Part shown: positions 55,631 to 63,894 of the stretch, in pieces | How positions within the stretch are numbered: the stretch's first letter is position 1 | Layout of the letters: the number at the start of each line of letters is the position of its first letter | Virus record (IMG/VR): IMGVR_UViG_3300042541_001664 | Coordinates: 1-64,000 of that record | DNA: 64,000 nucleotides | Reading direction: 5' to 3' (one strand) | Source of the DNA: a virus | The notes under the pieces: model-generated | Told to the model about the DNA's origin: nothing | What the model saw: only the letters and a program-made list of their open reading frames with translations | The model's database searches: none | Position numbers and translations under genes: made by a program

Positions 55631-56044
55631 ATGAAAGACAGAGATTATTTAGCAGAGTTATTATTTGGATTATCAAATCCATTTGCCCCATCAAGTTCGT
55701 TTGGGTTTACATCAGATTCCACTTATGGACCTTATGGGGTTAAACATAATACCTATGATAGCGAATATGATATTGAATTAACTAAGGATGGCGCATACAT
55801 ATCCTTTGAAGTCCCCGGATTTACCAAAGATAACTTAGAAATATCTATAGAAGATAGAGTTATTATAATTAAAGGTGAAAGAATTATCAACAAGAAAGGT
55901 GTTGTTAAAAATATACTTCACAATTATAAAGTTGATAGTAACTTTAATGAATCAAATATTGAAGCTACGGTATCAAATGGTATTTTAACATTATTTTTAC
56001 CAAATTATATCGCTAAATCTAAAAAAACAATAACAATTAACTAA
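55631..56044 (+). CDS. Hsp20 small heat-shock protein
   Basis: 137 residues. Alpha-crystallin domain from about residue 45: YISFEVPGFTKDNLEISIED, VIIIKGER, and the closing NGILTLFLP. Ends ITIN without a long tail. It holds unfolded proteins. Transcribed away from the ClpC-like gene across a palindrome array and directly followed by cyclophilin. Confidence 0.88.
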   Translation: MKDRDYLAELLFGLSNPFAPSSSFGFTSDSTYGPYGVKHNTYDSEYDIELTKDGAYISFEVPGFTKDNLEISIEDRVIIIKGERIINKKGVVKNILHNYKVDSNFNESNIEATVSNGILTLFLPNYIAKSKKTITIN

Positions 56045-56476
56045 ATGACAAAAGTAAAAATTGACACAGCAAAAGGAGTTATGATTGCTGAATTGTATGA
56101 CAACGAAACTCCAATTACAGTTGATAATTTCAAAAAATTAATCAGCGAAGGCTTTTATAATGGATTAAATTTCCATAGGGTTATTCCCAACTTTATGATG
56201 CAAGCAGGTTGTCCAAATGGAGTTGGAACTGGTGGCCCAGGATATACCATTAAATGTGAGGTTAATGCTGATAAGCAACACCACGATAGGGGGGTATTGA
56301 GTATGGCTCATGCTGGTAGGGATACTGGGGGATCACAATTCTTCATATGTTATAATAGGCAAGGTGTTGCTCATTTGGATGGAAATCATACATGCTTTGG
56401 TAAAGTTGTTGATGGGTTGGATGTAATTGATTCAATTAGCCAAGGTGATTTAATAAATAGTATTTCAATAATTTAA
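56045..56476 (+). CDS. Cyclophilin-type peptidyl-prolyl isomerase
   Basis: 143 residues. Active-site motifs NFHRVIPNFMMQAGC, GGSQFFICY and LDGNHTCFGKV. The GVGTGGPGY insertion fits the small bacterial type. No signal peptide. It starts one base after the hsp20 stop, so the two chaperones are co-expressed. Confidence 0.92.
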   Translation: MTKVKIDTAKGVMIAELYDNETPITVDNFKKLISEGFYNGLNFHRVIPNFMMQAGCPNGVGTGGPGYTIKCEVNADKQHHDRGVLSMAHAGRDTGGSQFFICYNRQGVAHLDGNHTCFGKVVDGLDVIDSISQGDLINSISII

Positions 56477-56480
56477 AAAT

Positions 56481-56945
56481 ATGAAAAATTTTATATTATT
56501 TTTGGGTTTAATATCCATTTTTTCTTGTGAAAAAGAAGTTGTGCAAACAAAAGATGTTGTGAATGCAAAACAAATAAATGCTGTTATTTTAACAATTGAT
56601 TCTATAACAAAATATTCTAGCATAAATGAAGATTGGTTTTCAATTGCCTCAAATAAATCTTATAATGTTTCAACTAAATTTTTTAATAATGATTCATTGG
56701 GTAATATCACCAACTTAACAAATATGATAATTGATAGTAATTATAGTGTTGAATATAAATTATATCCATCAACCAAAAGTAATATAACTATTCTGGATAA
56801 GAATAAAACTGGGAATAATTTGGGATTACTTTTCAATATAAAGACAACAACACCTGAATTTGGTTTTATGGATGTTAAAGTTTATAACAATAACTGTGAA
56901 TCTATTTTCAAATATCAATATTCATTTATTGTAGCAACACCTTAA
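56481..56945 (+). CDS. Lipoprotein
   Basis: 154 residues. Signal peptide MKNFILFLGLISIFS then Cys-Glu-Lys-Glu; a lipobox ending IFSC at residue 16. The exported part is beta-rich with no recognised family. Four bases after cyclophilin. Phage lipoproteins often block superinfection or assist lysis. Confidence 0.6.
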   Translation: MKNFILFLGLISIFSCEKEVVQTKDVVNAKQINAVILTIDSITKYSSINEDWFSIASNKSYNVSTKFFNNDSLGNITNLTNMIIDSNYSVEYKLYPSTKSNITILDKNKTGNNLGLLFNIKTTTPEFGFMDVKVYNNNCESIFKYQYSFIVATP

Positions 56946-56971
56946 TATTATTTAAGTGTATTTTTCCATTA

Positions 56972-57005
56972 CACCCCCATTCTTAATTAGTCTGGGGGTT
57001 TTTTT
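56972..57005 (+). terminator. Rho-independent terminator
   Basis: ACCCCCA (56973-56979) pairs with TGGGGGT (56993-56999), then a T run. Nearly the same sequence as at 62058-62092. Confidence 0.85.
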
Positions 57006-57014
57006 ATTTTGTTA

Positions 57015-57022
57015 TATTTATA
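57015..57022 (+). promoter_or_regulatory. Putative late promoter box TATTTATA
   Basis: GTTATATTTATATATAAAAT, 16 bases before the ATG at 57039. Confidence 0.65.
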
Positions 57023-57038
57023 TATAAAATATCAAATC

Positions 57039-57281
57039 ATGGGAATCACAAAAGAAATTATAAGTGGGACTAAAATTATTAACGAAATTAAATCTAGTAA
57101 CATTAAGAAAAGCGAATATGACTTAAATACGAAAAAGTTATTGATTACATTCAATAATGATATTATGTATGAGTATGACGATGTTCCACATAAATTATAT
57201 ACTCAATTTAGATTATCAGAATCTCAGGGTAAATTCTTTAGCACAAATATTGCTAAAAATTTTAAATATGTTAAAAAATGA
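57039..57281 (+). CDS. KTSC-domain protein
   Basis: 80 residues from ATG 57039 (the longer frame starts with TTG on top of the promoter). KTSC domain features: SNIKKSEYDLNTKKLLITF, YEYDDVPHKLYTQF and SQGKFFSTNI. The family is common in phages and bacteria and may bind nucleic acid. Overlaps the next gene by four bases. Confidence 0.7.
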   Translation: MGITKEIISGTKIINEIKSSNIKKSEYDLNTKKLLITFNNDIMYEYDDVPHKLYTQFRLSESQGKFFSTNIAKNFKYVKK

Positions 57282-58021
57282 AAGATAATATAATTCAAAG
57301 TTTTGTAGTTAAAGACACCTTGAACCCCAAGGTTTGGGAATCACCAAATGATATAAAGAAAGCAAAAATTAAATCTGAAATTAAAAAGGGTTTATTAGAT
57401 ATTGCAAAAGAATTTATTGAATTTCTGGATGAGGAAGTCTTTATTGAGGACATAATTCTTACTGGTTCATTATCAAATTATAATTGGTCGGAATATTCAG
57501 ATTTTGATTTACATATTATTATTGATTTGGAACAATTTGATGACGAAGGAGAAGTATATTTAAAATTATTTTCAGCAAAGAAATTAATATTTAATGATAA
57601 ACACAATTTAACCATAAAAGGCTATGATGTTGAGGTTTATCCCCAAGATTCAAAAGAGAAACACACAGCAGAAGGGCAATATTCATTAATGAATAGTGAG
57701 TGGTTGGTTGTCCCCAAGAAAGAGAAACCCCCAATCAACAAGCCAAAATTAAAATTAAAAATTGACCATTGGGTTGAAGTTGTTAAAAAGACATTAATGA
57801 CAGCTGATAAAGCATCATTAAAAGTTGCCAAAGAGAAAATGACCAAATTAAGTGATAAATTAAGAAAATTCAGAAAACGAGGTTTGGAAACTGGGGGCGA
57901 ATTTTCAAATGAAAATTTGGTATATAAATATTTAAGAAGGTCTGGGTTATTGGATAAAATATTTAATTATCAATATAAGAAGAGAACCAAAGAATTATCT
58001 ATTGAGAATGAAATTTATTAA
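57278..58021 (+). CDS. Nucleotidyltransferase-fold protein
   Basis: 247 residues. Pol-beta superfamily signature ILTGSLSNYNWSEYSDFDLHIII (GS, then DxD), with a third Asp or Glu in GYDVEVYPQD. The C-terminal half is basic and helical. It could transfer a nucleotide to RNA, DNA or protein. Coupled to the KTSC gene and followed by head genes; substrate unknown. Confidence 0.7.
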   Translation: MKDNIIQSFVVKDTLNPKVWESPNDIKKAKIKSEIKKGLLDIAKEFIEFLDEEVFIEDIILTGSLSNYNWSEYSDFDLHIIIDLEQFDDEGEVYLKLFSAKKLIFNDKHNLTIKGYDVEVYPQDSKEKHTAEGQYSLMNSEWLVVPKKEKPPINKPKLKLKIDHWVEVVKKTLMTADKASLKVAKEKMTKLSDKLRKFRKRGLETGGEFSNENLVYKYLRRSGLLDKIFNYQYKKRTKELSIENEIY

Positions 58022-58060
58022 ATTTTATTTTTGCTATACTAATAATTAATATATTTGATA

Positions 58061-58068
58061 TATTTATA
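58061..58068 (+). promoter_or_regulatory. Putative late promoter box TATTTATA
   Basis: GATATATTTATATATAAAAA, 17 bases before the ATG at 58086. It probably drives 58086-62037. Confidence 0.65.
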
Positions 58069-58085
58069 TATAAAAATAAAATAAA

Positions 58086-58280
58086 ATGGCTATACTAAGT
58101 GCTAATACTTTTTATGAATATACCAAAGGTATGTTGGGGTTTTTTAACGGGCAACCTTTAACTGGAACAACACAAGTTCCCCATCCAGAAACAACTATTC
58201 GCAATTTAACTGGGGGTACTGATACAGTTATTGAATTATCTGCCGTAAAATTAGGTGGAATTAATGGATTAAATAATTAA
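58086..58280 (+). CDS. Hypothetical small structural-type protein
   Basis: 64 residues (opens MAILSANTFYEYTKGM). Neutral, Gly/Thr-rich. Context suggests a small head or tail component. Confidence 0.5.
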   Translation: MAILSANTFYEYTKGMLGFFNGQPLTGTTQVPHPETTIRNLTGGTDTVIELSAVKLGGINGLNN

Positions 58281-58291
58281 AAAAAAATAAA

Positions 58292-59536
58292 ATGAGTAAA
58301 TTAAAACCAATTGGAAGTGAAAAGCTACAAGGTAGCCAAAAACTAAATAGAATGTTGGAAATTGCAATGTACAAAGAAGTGAATAAAAGTACATTAAATG
58401 AAAACTTCACAAATGAGTATAATATAAGTTTACCAGATGGTTATCAATATTCTATTGTAAAAGAAAAATCAGGTTATATAATAAAAAAAGGTTTAAATGA
58501 ATCAACTTTAGATTACATAGAACCAATGAAGAATAGAACTTATTATAGATCATATTCACAAGCGTTTAAAAAATTAAATTTAATTACAAAAGAATTAAAT
58601 GAATTATACGATAATCCAAATGGAGTGTCGTTATTTGGCGAACAGAAAAAATACACTTTAAAAACACCAACACCCCCACCACCTCCAGCGCCAGTTGATG
58701 AGCCAGCACCAGCACCACCACCAGTTCCACAACCTGAATTACCACCATCACCTCTTGATGGGGGCGGAGCACCACCTATGGATGATAGTGGTATGCCACC
58801 ATCTGATGATATGGGAGACATGCCACCTATGGATGATATGGGTGATATGCCTATGGATGACGAAATGGGTGATGATATGATGGATAAAGGTGATAAAGGT
58901 GAAGAAAAGGTTACATTTAAAACAATCCAGAAATTAACAGGTAGATTAACACAAAAAGTTAGGGCATTAGAAAATGAAGATGGATTAACATCTGAAGAAA
59001 TAAAATATGTTGTAAACATGGTATTATCTTCTTTGAATTTAGATATATTAGAAGAAGATGATAAAGATGATATTATAGCAAAAATTGATGGTTCTGATGA
59101 AGAAGGTGGTGAAGAATCTATGGGAGATGAAGGTATGCCACCTATGGATGATATGGATGGTATGGGCGAACCACCTATGGATGATACTGGTATGCCACCT
59201 GCTGACGATATGGGTGAACCTATGCCAGAAATGACTGAGGATTATGATAACGAAGGTTACCAATATGGAGGTAGATTTAATGAATCAAAAATTGATAGAA
59301 TCATTTCAAATTATTTTGAAAAATCCCCTAATGAACCTAAAACAGATAAAAGATTAATAGAAAACTTTAAAAAAGTTAGGAATTTATCAAAAAGTATGTT
59401 ACAATTAGAAACATCGAAATCTTTTTTGAAAAAAAATAAAAATTATAATGTTATTGGTATAACAAATTTAGATAATATTATTTTAGAAAGTAAAAATAAC
59501 AAAGTAAAGATTGATAAGAGAGGAAATATTATATGA
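58292..59536 (+). CDS. Putative scaffold/prohead core protein
   Basis: 414 residues. Leader ends KSTLNE then Asn (possible cut after Glu36). A proline tract (residues about 128-155) is followed by a long Met/Asp/Gly/Pro-rich acidic part with many PPMDDMG units, a helical segment in between (VTFKTIQKLTGRLTQKVRAL), and a basic C-terminus. Low complexity, acidity and position before terminase suit a scaffold or core protein removed during maturation. Inference. Confidence 0.5.
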   Translation: MSKLKPIGSEKLQGSQKLNRMLEIAMYKEVNKSTLNENFTNEYNISLPDGYQYSIVKEKSGYIIKKGLNESTLDYIEPMKNRTYYRSYSQAFKKLNLITKELNELYDNPNGVSLFGEQKKYTLKTPTPPPPPAPVDEPAPAPPPVPQPELPPSPLDGGGAPPMDDSGMPPSDDMGDMPPMDDMGDMPMDDEMGDDMMDKGDKGEEKVTFKTIQKLTGRLTQKVRALENEDGLTSEEIKYVVNMVLSSLNLDILEEDDKDDIIAKIDGSDEEGGEESMGDEGMPPMDDMDGMGEPPMDDTGMPPADDMGEPMPEMTEDYDNEGYQYGGRFNESKIDRIISNYFEKSPNEPKTDKRLIENFKKVRNLSKSMLQLETSKSFLKKNKNYNVIGITNLDNIILESKNNKVKIDKRGNII

Positions 59537-59925
59537 ACAATTTAATTTTCATAAACGCATTAGGTACAAATTATAGAGGTGATAATATATATGAGTTTAT
59601 ATTTTCATCATCGAAATCTGCTTGGGGGGAGGATTGGGAATCTAAACCAGCAAACGGTAACCCCAGACCACCAGATTTAGAGTATGTTAGTAAAGTAGGA
59701 ACATTAAATGCAAAATCATATATATTTGAACTAGTACAAAACTCGGATTATTTTTCAATGAATGATTCTGTTGAAGGTATAATAGCATTAGGCTGGGAAA
59801 TGGATGAGGATATTAAAAATCGTCTTATTTTTAGATTTGGGGAAACCGAAGAAAATATAAAAAATAAACTTTATTCAAGGGATTTAATCTTAGAATTTGA
59901 AAAAATTAGTGTTTATGAGAATTAA
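59533..59925 (+). CDS. Conserved-type phage structural protein
   Basis: 130 residues (opens MNNLIFINALGTNYRGDN). Contains YEFIFSSSKSAWGEDW and EGIIALGWEMDED. No enzyme motif. Overlaps its neighbours by 4 and about 11 bases. Confidence 0.55.
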   Translation: MNNLIFINALGTNYRGDNIYEFIFSSSKSAWGEDWESKPANGNPRPPDLEYVSKVGTLNAKSYIFELVQNSDYFSMNDSVEGIIALGWEMDEDIKNRLIFRFGETEENIKNKLYSRDLILEFEKISVYEN

Positions 59926-60694
59926 TAAAAAAATACTACAATTAGTACAAGAAGGTTTTCAATTGAAAACTTTACAAAAAATGAGTGAAAGTAATGTGAA
60001 TTATTTATACACTAAACTAATGAATGAGCAAACTTCCACAATTAAAGGGACAATTGCTACTAAAAATGAACCAAAAGCAATTCAGTTAGCAACTAAGGGT
60101 TATAATGTTAGGCTTGAGAAAAAGGAAATGGGTGAGGCAAAGAAAAAACCTCAATCAAAAAATCCTTTTGCAATTTGTACAGCACAATTAAAAAAAGAAT
60201 TTGGAACATCTGAAAGAAGTGAATGGACAAAACCACAACTTAAAAAATATGAAAGATGTGTTATGGATGTTAAGAAAGGAATAAAAGAAGGTGTAAATCC
60301 CGTAGATGTTTTTATTGAAAATGAAATGGATAGAATGATTGAATCCTACACTCAACCGAAAATAACAAAAAGCGAATTATTATTGCATTTAAGAGAACAA
60401 GATGCCCCAACTATTAAACCAGTTGTAAAACCAGCAAAACCAACTACAAAACCAACAAGGAGAGATAATCCATTTATTAACCCAAACCCAAAAGTTAATC
60501 CAGATCCAAAAGCCAATACTGAAACAAAACCAATTGTAAAACCAGCAAAACCAACAACAAAACCAACAAGGAGAGATAATCCATTTATTAACCCAAACCC
60601 AAAAGTTAATCCAGACCCAAAAGCAGTCTCACCTGAAAAAGCAAAAAACGCTATTATAGATAATATTATGCAATTACTAAATTTTGAAAACTAA
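59915..60694 (+). CDS. Capsid-targeted protein with Lys/Pro-rich repeats
   Basis: 259 residues from ATG 59915 (an earlier TTG is in frame). Leader MRINKKILQLVQE then Gly (cut after Glu13). A middle part has ICTAQLKKEFGTSERSEW and a C-terminal pair of 37-residue repeats (KPAKPTTKPTRRDNP, FINPNPKVNPDPKA). Basic and proline-rich, possibly DNA-binding in the head. Confidence 0.55.
   Translation: MRINKKILQLVQEGFQLKTLQKMSESNVNYLYTKLMNEQTSTIKGTIATKNEPKAIQLATKGYNVRLEKKEMGEAKKKPQSKNPFAICTAQLKKEFGTSERSEWTKPQLKKYERCVMDVKKGIKEGVNPVDVFIENEMDRMIESYTQPKITKSELLLHLREQDAPTIKPVVKPAKPTTKPTRRDNPFINPNPKVNPDPKANTETKPIVKPAKPTTKPTRRDNPFINPNPKVNPDPKAVSPEKAKNAIIDNIMQLLNFEN
60419..60625 (+). repeat. Direct repeat, two copies 111 bp apart
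   Basis: Two near-identical blocks of about 95 bases (60419-60514 and 60530-60625) encode the KPAKPTTKPTRRDNP repeat. Confidence 0.85.
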
Positions 60695-62037
60695 TGAAGG
60701 ATATTAACAAATTAATAAAAAGAAAACTAAAGGAGCAATTAGATTATAGTGGTTCTGAAAGAATGGATCCAAAACTTGAAAAGAAGTTGGCTGACCCCGA
60801 AAGTATGTTTGCTAAGAACCCAGCATTAAAGAGGGGTTCTTTAGATGTTCAAAAATTATATAGCAGTTCATTTAATGAATTGGTTGAAAAGGTCAGGAAT
60901 ATGACTGGCAAAGATGACTTGACTCCTAATGAATTGGCTAGTGTAATATCAAGCACTATGATGAGAAACGTTCAAGCAATACAGCAGATTGAGAGTTCGA
61001 GTAGTGATGAATTAGTAGAAATAGCAATTGAAGAAACATTAAATGAGATGGAAGTTTCCGATGAAACATTTACTATTAACGCAACATTAGGTATGCCAGG
61101 TAGTGATGTGGTGGGAAAAATGAAAAAAGCTAAAGAGAAAATAGAAGATGAATTAACTTTTGAGGAACAAGAGGTATTAGATGATGAAGTTTTTAAAAGA
61201 GATATTATCAATGCTTTAATCGGTGGGGTAGCAAAAAAAGTACAGTACATTTATGAAAAACCAGAAGTTAAAGCAAGATTGGATGAAATTAATCCAAGAT
61301 TATTTCAATTATATAAATCAACATTACCATTAATTGACCTTCATTTTTATTATTTAAATGAAGATTATATGGATATGGCTAGTGGTGGCGGTGGCGTTGC
61401 TGGTGCTGTTGAAGTTGAGGATGAAGAAGATGAAGAAACAAATGAATTAAAAACTGTTATTAATGCGGCTGGATTTATATTTCCAGTTCTATGTCATGAA
61501 ATAGGTAAGGGTATTCAAGAAGCATTAGCAAGACAAGGTTATCCATCTGACACTAATATGGCTAATATGACATTAGGTCAAGCAGACACATTAAAAGCCG
61601 AAACAGAGGGTTTAAGAATTGGACCAGCTATATTAAAGAAGATAAGAGATATTTTACCAATGGAGGTATTGGATAAATCAGATGTTGGATTAATCAATTT
61701 CTTTTTTGTTGAATTATATAAGATACCTGCAAAAGATTTTCTTAGTTTAATGAAATATGTAATATCAGATAACCCCCAAGATAAGCAATATGCTGAGAGG
61801 GAGTTTGAAGAGTTAGTTCAATTAGCAAGACAAGGCAAACAAAGATATATTGATTATTTAATGAGCCAATATGATGAAGATGAGGAAGAGTTTGATGATG
61901 GTGGATTAGGAGACCAAGATGGTGAAGATGATTCATATTCTGGTGGAAAACAAGGTGGATTTGACCCAAATGATTATGTAAATGTTAATTTAAAAGATTT
62001 ATTAAAAGATTTACGAGATGCAAATATGTTGAATTAA
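60694..62037 (+). CDS. Putative large virion protein
   Basis: 447 residues. Leader MKDINKLIKRKLKE then Gln (cut after Glu14). Acidic with a Gly/Ala/Glu-rich loop near residue 230 and an acidic C-terminal tail. Helical; no family recognised. Start overlaps the previous stop (TAATG). Position before terminase suggests a head component. Confidence 0.55.
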   Translation: MKDINKLIKRKLKEQLDYSGSERMDPKLEKKLADPESMFAKNPALKRGSLDVQKLYSSSFNELVEKVRNMTGKDDLTPNELASVISSTMMRNVQAIQQIESSSSDELVEIAIEETLNEMEVSDETFTINATLGMPGSDVVGKMKKAKEKIEDELTFEEQEVLDDEVFKRDIINALIGGVAKKVQYIYEKPEVKARLDEINPRLFQLYKSTLPLIDLHFYYLNEDYMDMASGGGGVAGAVEVEDEEDEETNELKTVINAAGFIFPVLCHEIGKGIQEALARQGYPSDTNMANMTLGQADTLKAETEGLRIGPAILKKIRDILPMEVLDKSDVGLINFFFVELYKIPAKDFLSLMKYVISDNPQDKQYAEREFEELVQLARQGKQRYIDYLMSQYDEDEEEFDDGGLGDQDGEDDSYSGGKQGGFDPNDYVNVNLKDLLKDLRDANMLN

Positions 62038-62057
62038 ATTTTATTTTTCATAGAATT

Positions 62058-62092
62058 AACCCCCATTCTTAATTAGTTTGGGGGTTTTTTAT
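62058..62092 (+). terminator. Rho-independent terminator
   Basis: AACCCCCA (62058-62065) pairs with TGGGGGTT (62079-62086) and T-rich sequence. Confidence 0.85.
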
Positions 62093-62100
62093 TTTATGTG

Positions 62101-62108
62101 TATTTATA
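62101..62108 (+). promoter_or_regulatory. Putative late promoter box TATTTATA
   Basis: GTATTTATATATAAAAG, 13 bases before the terminase ATG at 62122. Confidence 0.65.
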
Positions 62109-62121
62109 TATAAAAGTAAAT

Positions 62122-63885
62122 ATGACAAGAGACCAAGTTTTAATAGAATCTAGTAAGTGTATAAAGAGTACGCCATATTGTTTAAAGACATATTTGCAAA
62201 CATATGACAATACTTCAAAAAAATATGTACCATTAGATTTATTCCCCGACCAAATTAAGTTAGTTGAAGATTTTGATAATCATAATGAAAATATTGCATT
62301 AAAGTATCGACAAGCGGGTGTTTCTACTGTTACGGCAGCATGGGCATCAAAAAGACTAGCATTTGCAAATAAAAATAAGCCAGAGAAAATACTAATTATT
62401 GCCAATAAATTAGATACTGCTGTTGAGATGGCAAATAAAGTTCGTCATTTTATTGAACAATGGCCAAAATGGATTGGTATTGGATTTTCAGTTGAAAAAA
62501 ACTCTGCCAGACATTTTAAATTAAATAATGATTGTGAGGTTAAGGCGGTGGCAACATCAAAGGATGCATTAAGGGGTTATACCCCAACCATTTTGATATT
62601 TGATGAGGCCGCATACATTGAGGCTGACCCAGACTTTTGGGCAGCGAGTATGGCATCTCTTTCAACAGGGGGTAAGGTAATAGTTATATCAACTCCAAAT
62701 GGTTATGATGCAATATATTATGAGATATATGACCAAGCATTAAGAAATATCAATGACTTCAAGATTACTGAAATGGTTTGGTATAGGGATCCTAGATACA
62801 CAAAGGATTTGTATATGGTTAAAACGAAGGATATGATTCATTATTTATTAAATAAAGAAGAATATACATCAGACAATATTATAAACTTATCAACAGATAA
62901 TCCGTATGAACGTGACCACGATAAAGTTACCTCATATATTGAAGAGGGGTATAAGCCATGTTCTTCTTGGTATGAAGGTATGGTTAAAAAATTAAAGTAT
63001 GATAAGAGAAAGGTATCACAAGAGATAGAGAGTAATTTCTTGGGTTCTGGTGATAACGTATTTGATTCAAATTTGTTAATGGACATTAACAAAAATATGT
63101 TAATGAATCCCATATCAAAATTAATGGGAAATAGCTTATGGTTGTTTAAAGAACCAGAAAATGGACATAGATATGTTGCTGGGGTCGATGTTTCAAGGGG
63201 TGATTCTGAGGATTTTTCTACAATACAAATTATTGATTTTGATACGCAAGAGCAAGTTTTAGAATATGTAGGTAAGATACCCCCAGACATATTAGCCGAA
63301 GTCGCATTTAAATGGTGTACAATGTATAGAGCATTTGTTGTTGTGGATTTAACTGGGGGTATGGGCGTTGCCACAGCAAGGAAATTACAAGAATTAAATT
63401 ATCCTAGTTTGTATTATGATAATGTTGATTCAAGCAATAGGTGGAAATATGACCCCAAGATGAATGAAAGAATACCGGGTATAAATTTCAATAGCAAAAG
63501 AGTTCAGATAATTGCATCTTTTGAAGAATGTTTAAGGCATAACTTTAAAATTTATTCAAATAGACTATACAATGAGATGAATACCTTTATATATATAAAT
63601 GGAAGACCAGATCACCAGAAGGGGCATCATGATGATTGTATTATGGCAATAGCTATGGCAACTTATGTGGCTGAAAAATCTTTCCAATCGCTTGAAAAAG
63701 TTGTAAACCACACAAAAGCTATGATTAACTCTTGGTCAACTCACAGTAATACATATAACGACCAATCTCTGTATTTCAACCCATTAGTACCAGCAGGTAA
63801 TAGATATAATGCGAATATAAATAATAATCCAACACTAAATGACTACCAAAAATACGATTGGTTATTTGGTGCACCAAAAAGATAA
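62122..63885 (+). CDS. terL: Terminase large subunit (gp17-like)
   Basis: 587 residues from ATG 62122; a GTG eight codons upstream lies on the promoter box. ATPase: Walker A-type KYRQAGVSTV, Walker B ILIFDEAAY, coupling motif VISTPNG. Nuclease: GVDVSRGDSEDFS, FVVVDLTGG and HHDDCIMAIAMA with the RuvC-like acidic residues. It packages DNA into proheads and cuts concatemers. The T4-like type agrees with the capsid-targeting signals. Confidence 0.95.
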   Translation: MTRDQVLIESSKCIKSTPYCLKTYLQTYDNTSKKYVPLDLFPDQIKLVEDFDNHNENIALKYRQAGVSTVTAAWASKRLAFANKNKPEKILIIANKLDTAVEMANKVRHFIEQWPKWIGIGFSVEKNSARHFKLNNDCEVKAVATSKDALRGYTPTILIFDEAAYIEADPDFWAASMASLSTGGKVIVISTPNGYDAIYYEIYDQALRNINDFKITEMVWYRDPRYTKDLYMVKTKDMIHYLLNKEEYTSDNIINLSTDNPYERDHDKVTSYIEEGYKPCSSWYEGMVKKLKYDKRKVSQEIESNFLGSGDNVFDSNLLMDINKNMLMNPISKLMGNSLWLFKEPENGHRYVAGVDVSRGDSEDFSTIQIIDFDTQEQVLEYVGKIPPDILAEVAFKWCTMYRAFVVVDLTGGMGVATARKLQELNYPSLYYDNVDSSNRWKYDPKMNERIPGINFNSKRVQIIASFEECLRHNFKIYSNRLYNEMNTFIYINGRPDHQKGHHDDCIMAIAMATYVAEKSFQSLEKVVNHTKAMINSWSTHSNTYNDQSLYFNPLVPAGNRYNANINNNPTLNDYQKYDWLFGAPKR

Positions 63886-63894
63886 TAAAATTTT

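Noticed and set aside
58543-59019. Minus-strand ORF across the Pro/Met/Asp-rich protein gene
   Set aside because: It is a shadow of the low-complexity coding sequence on the other strand.
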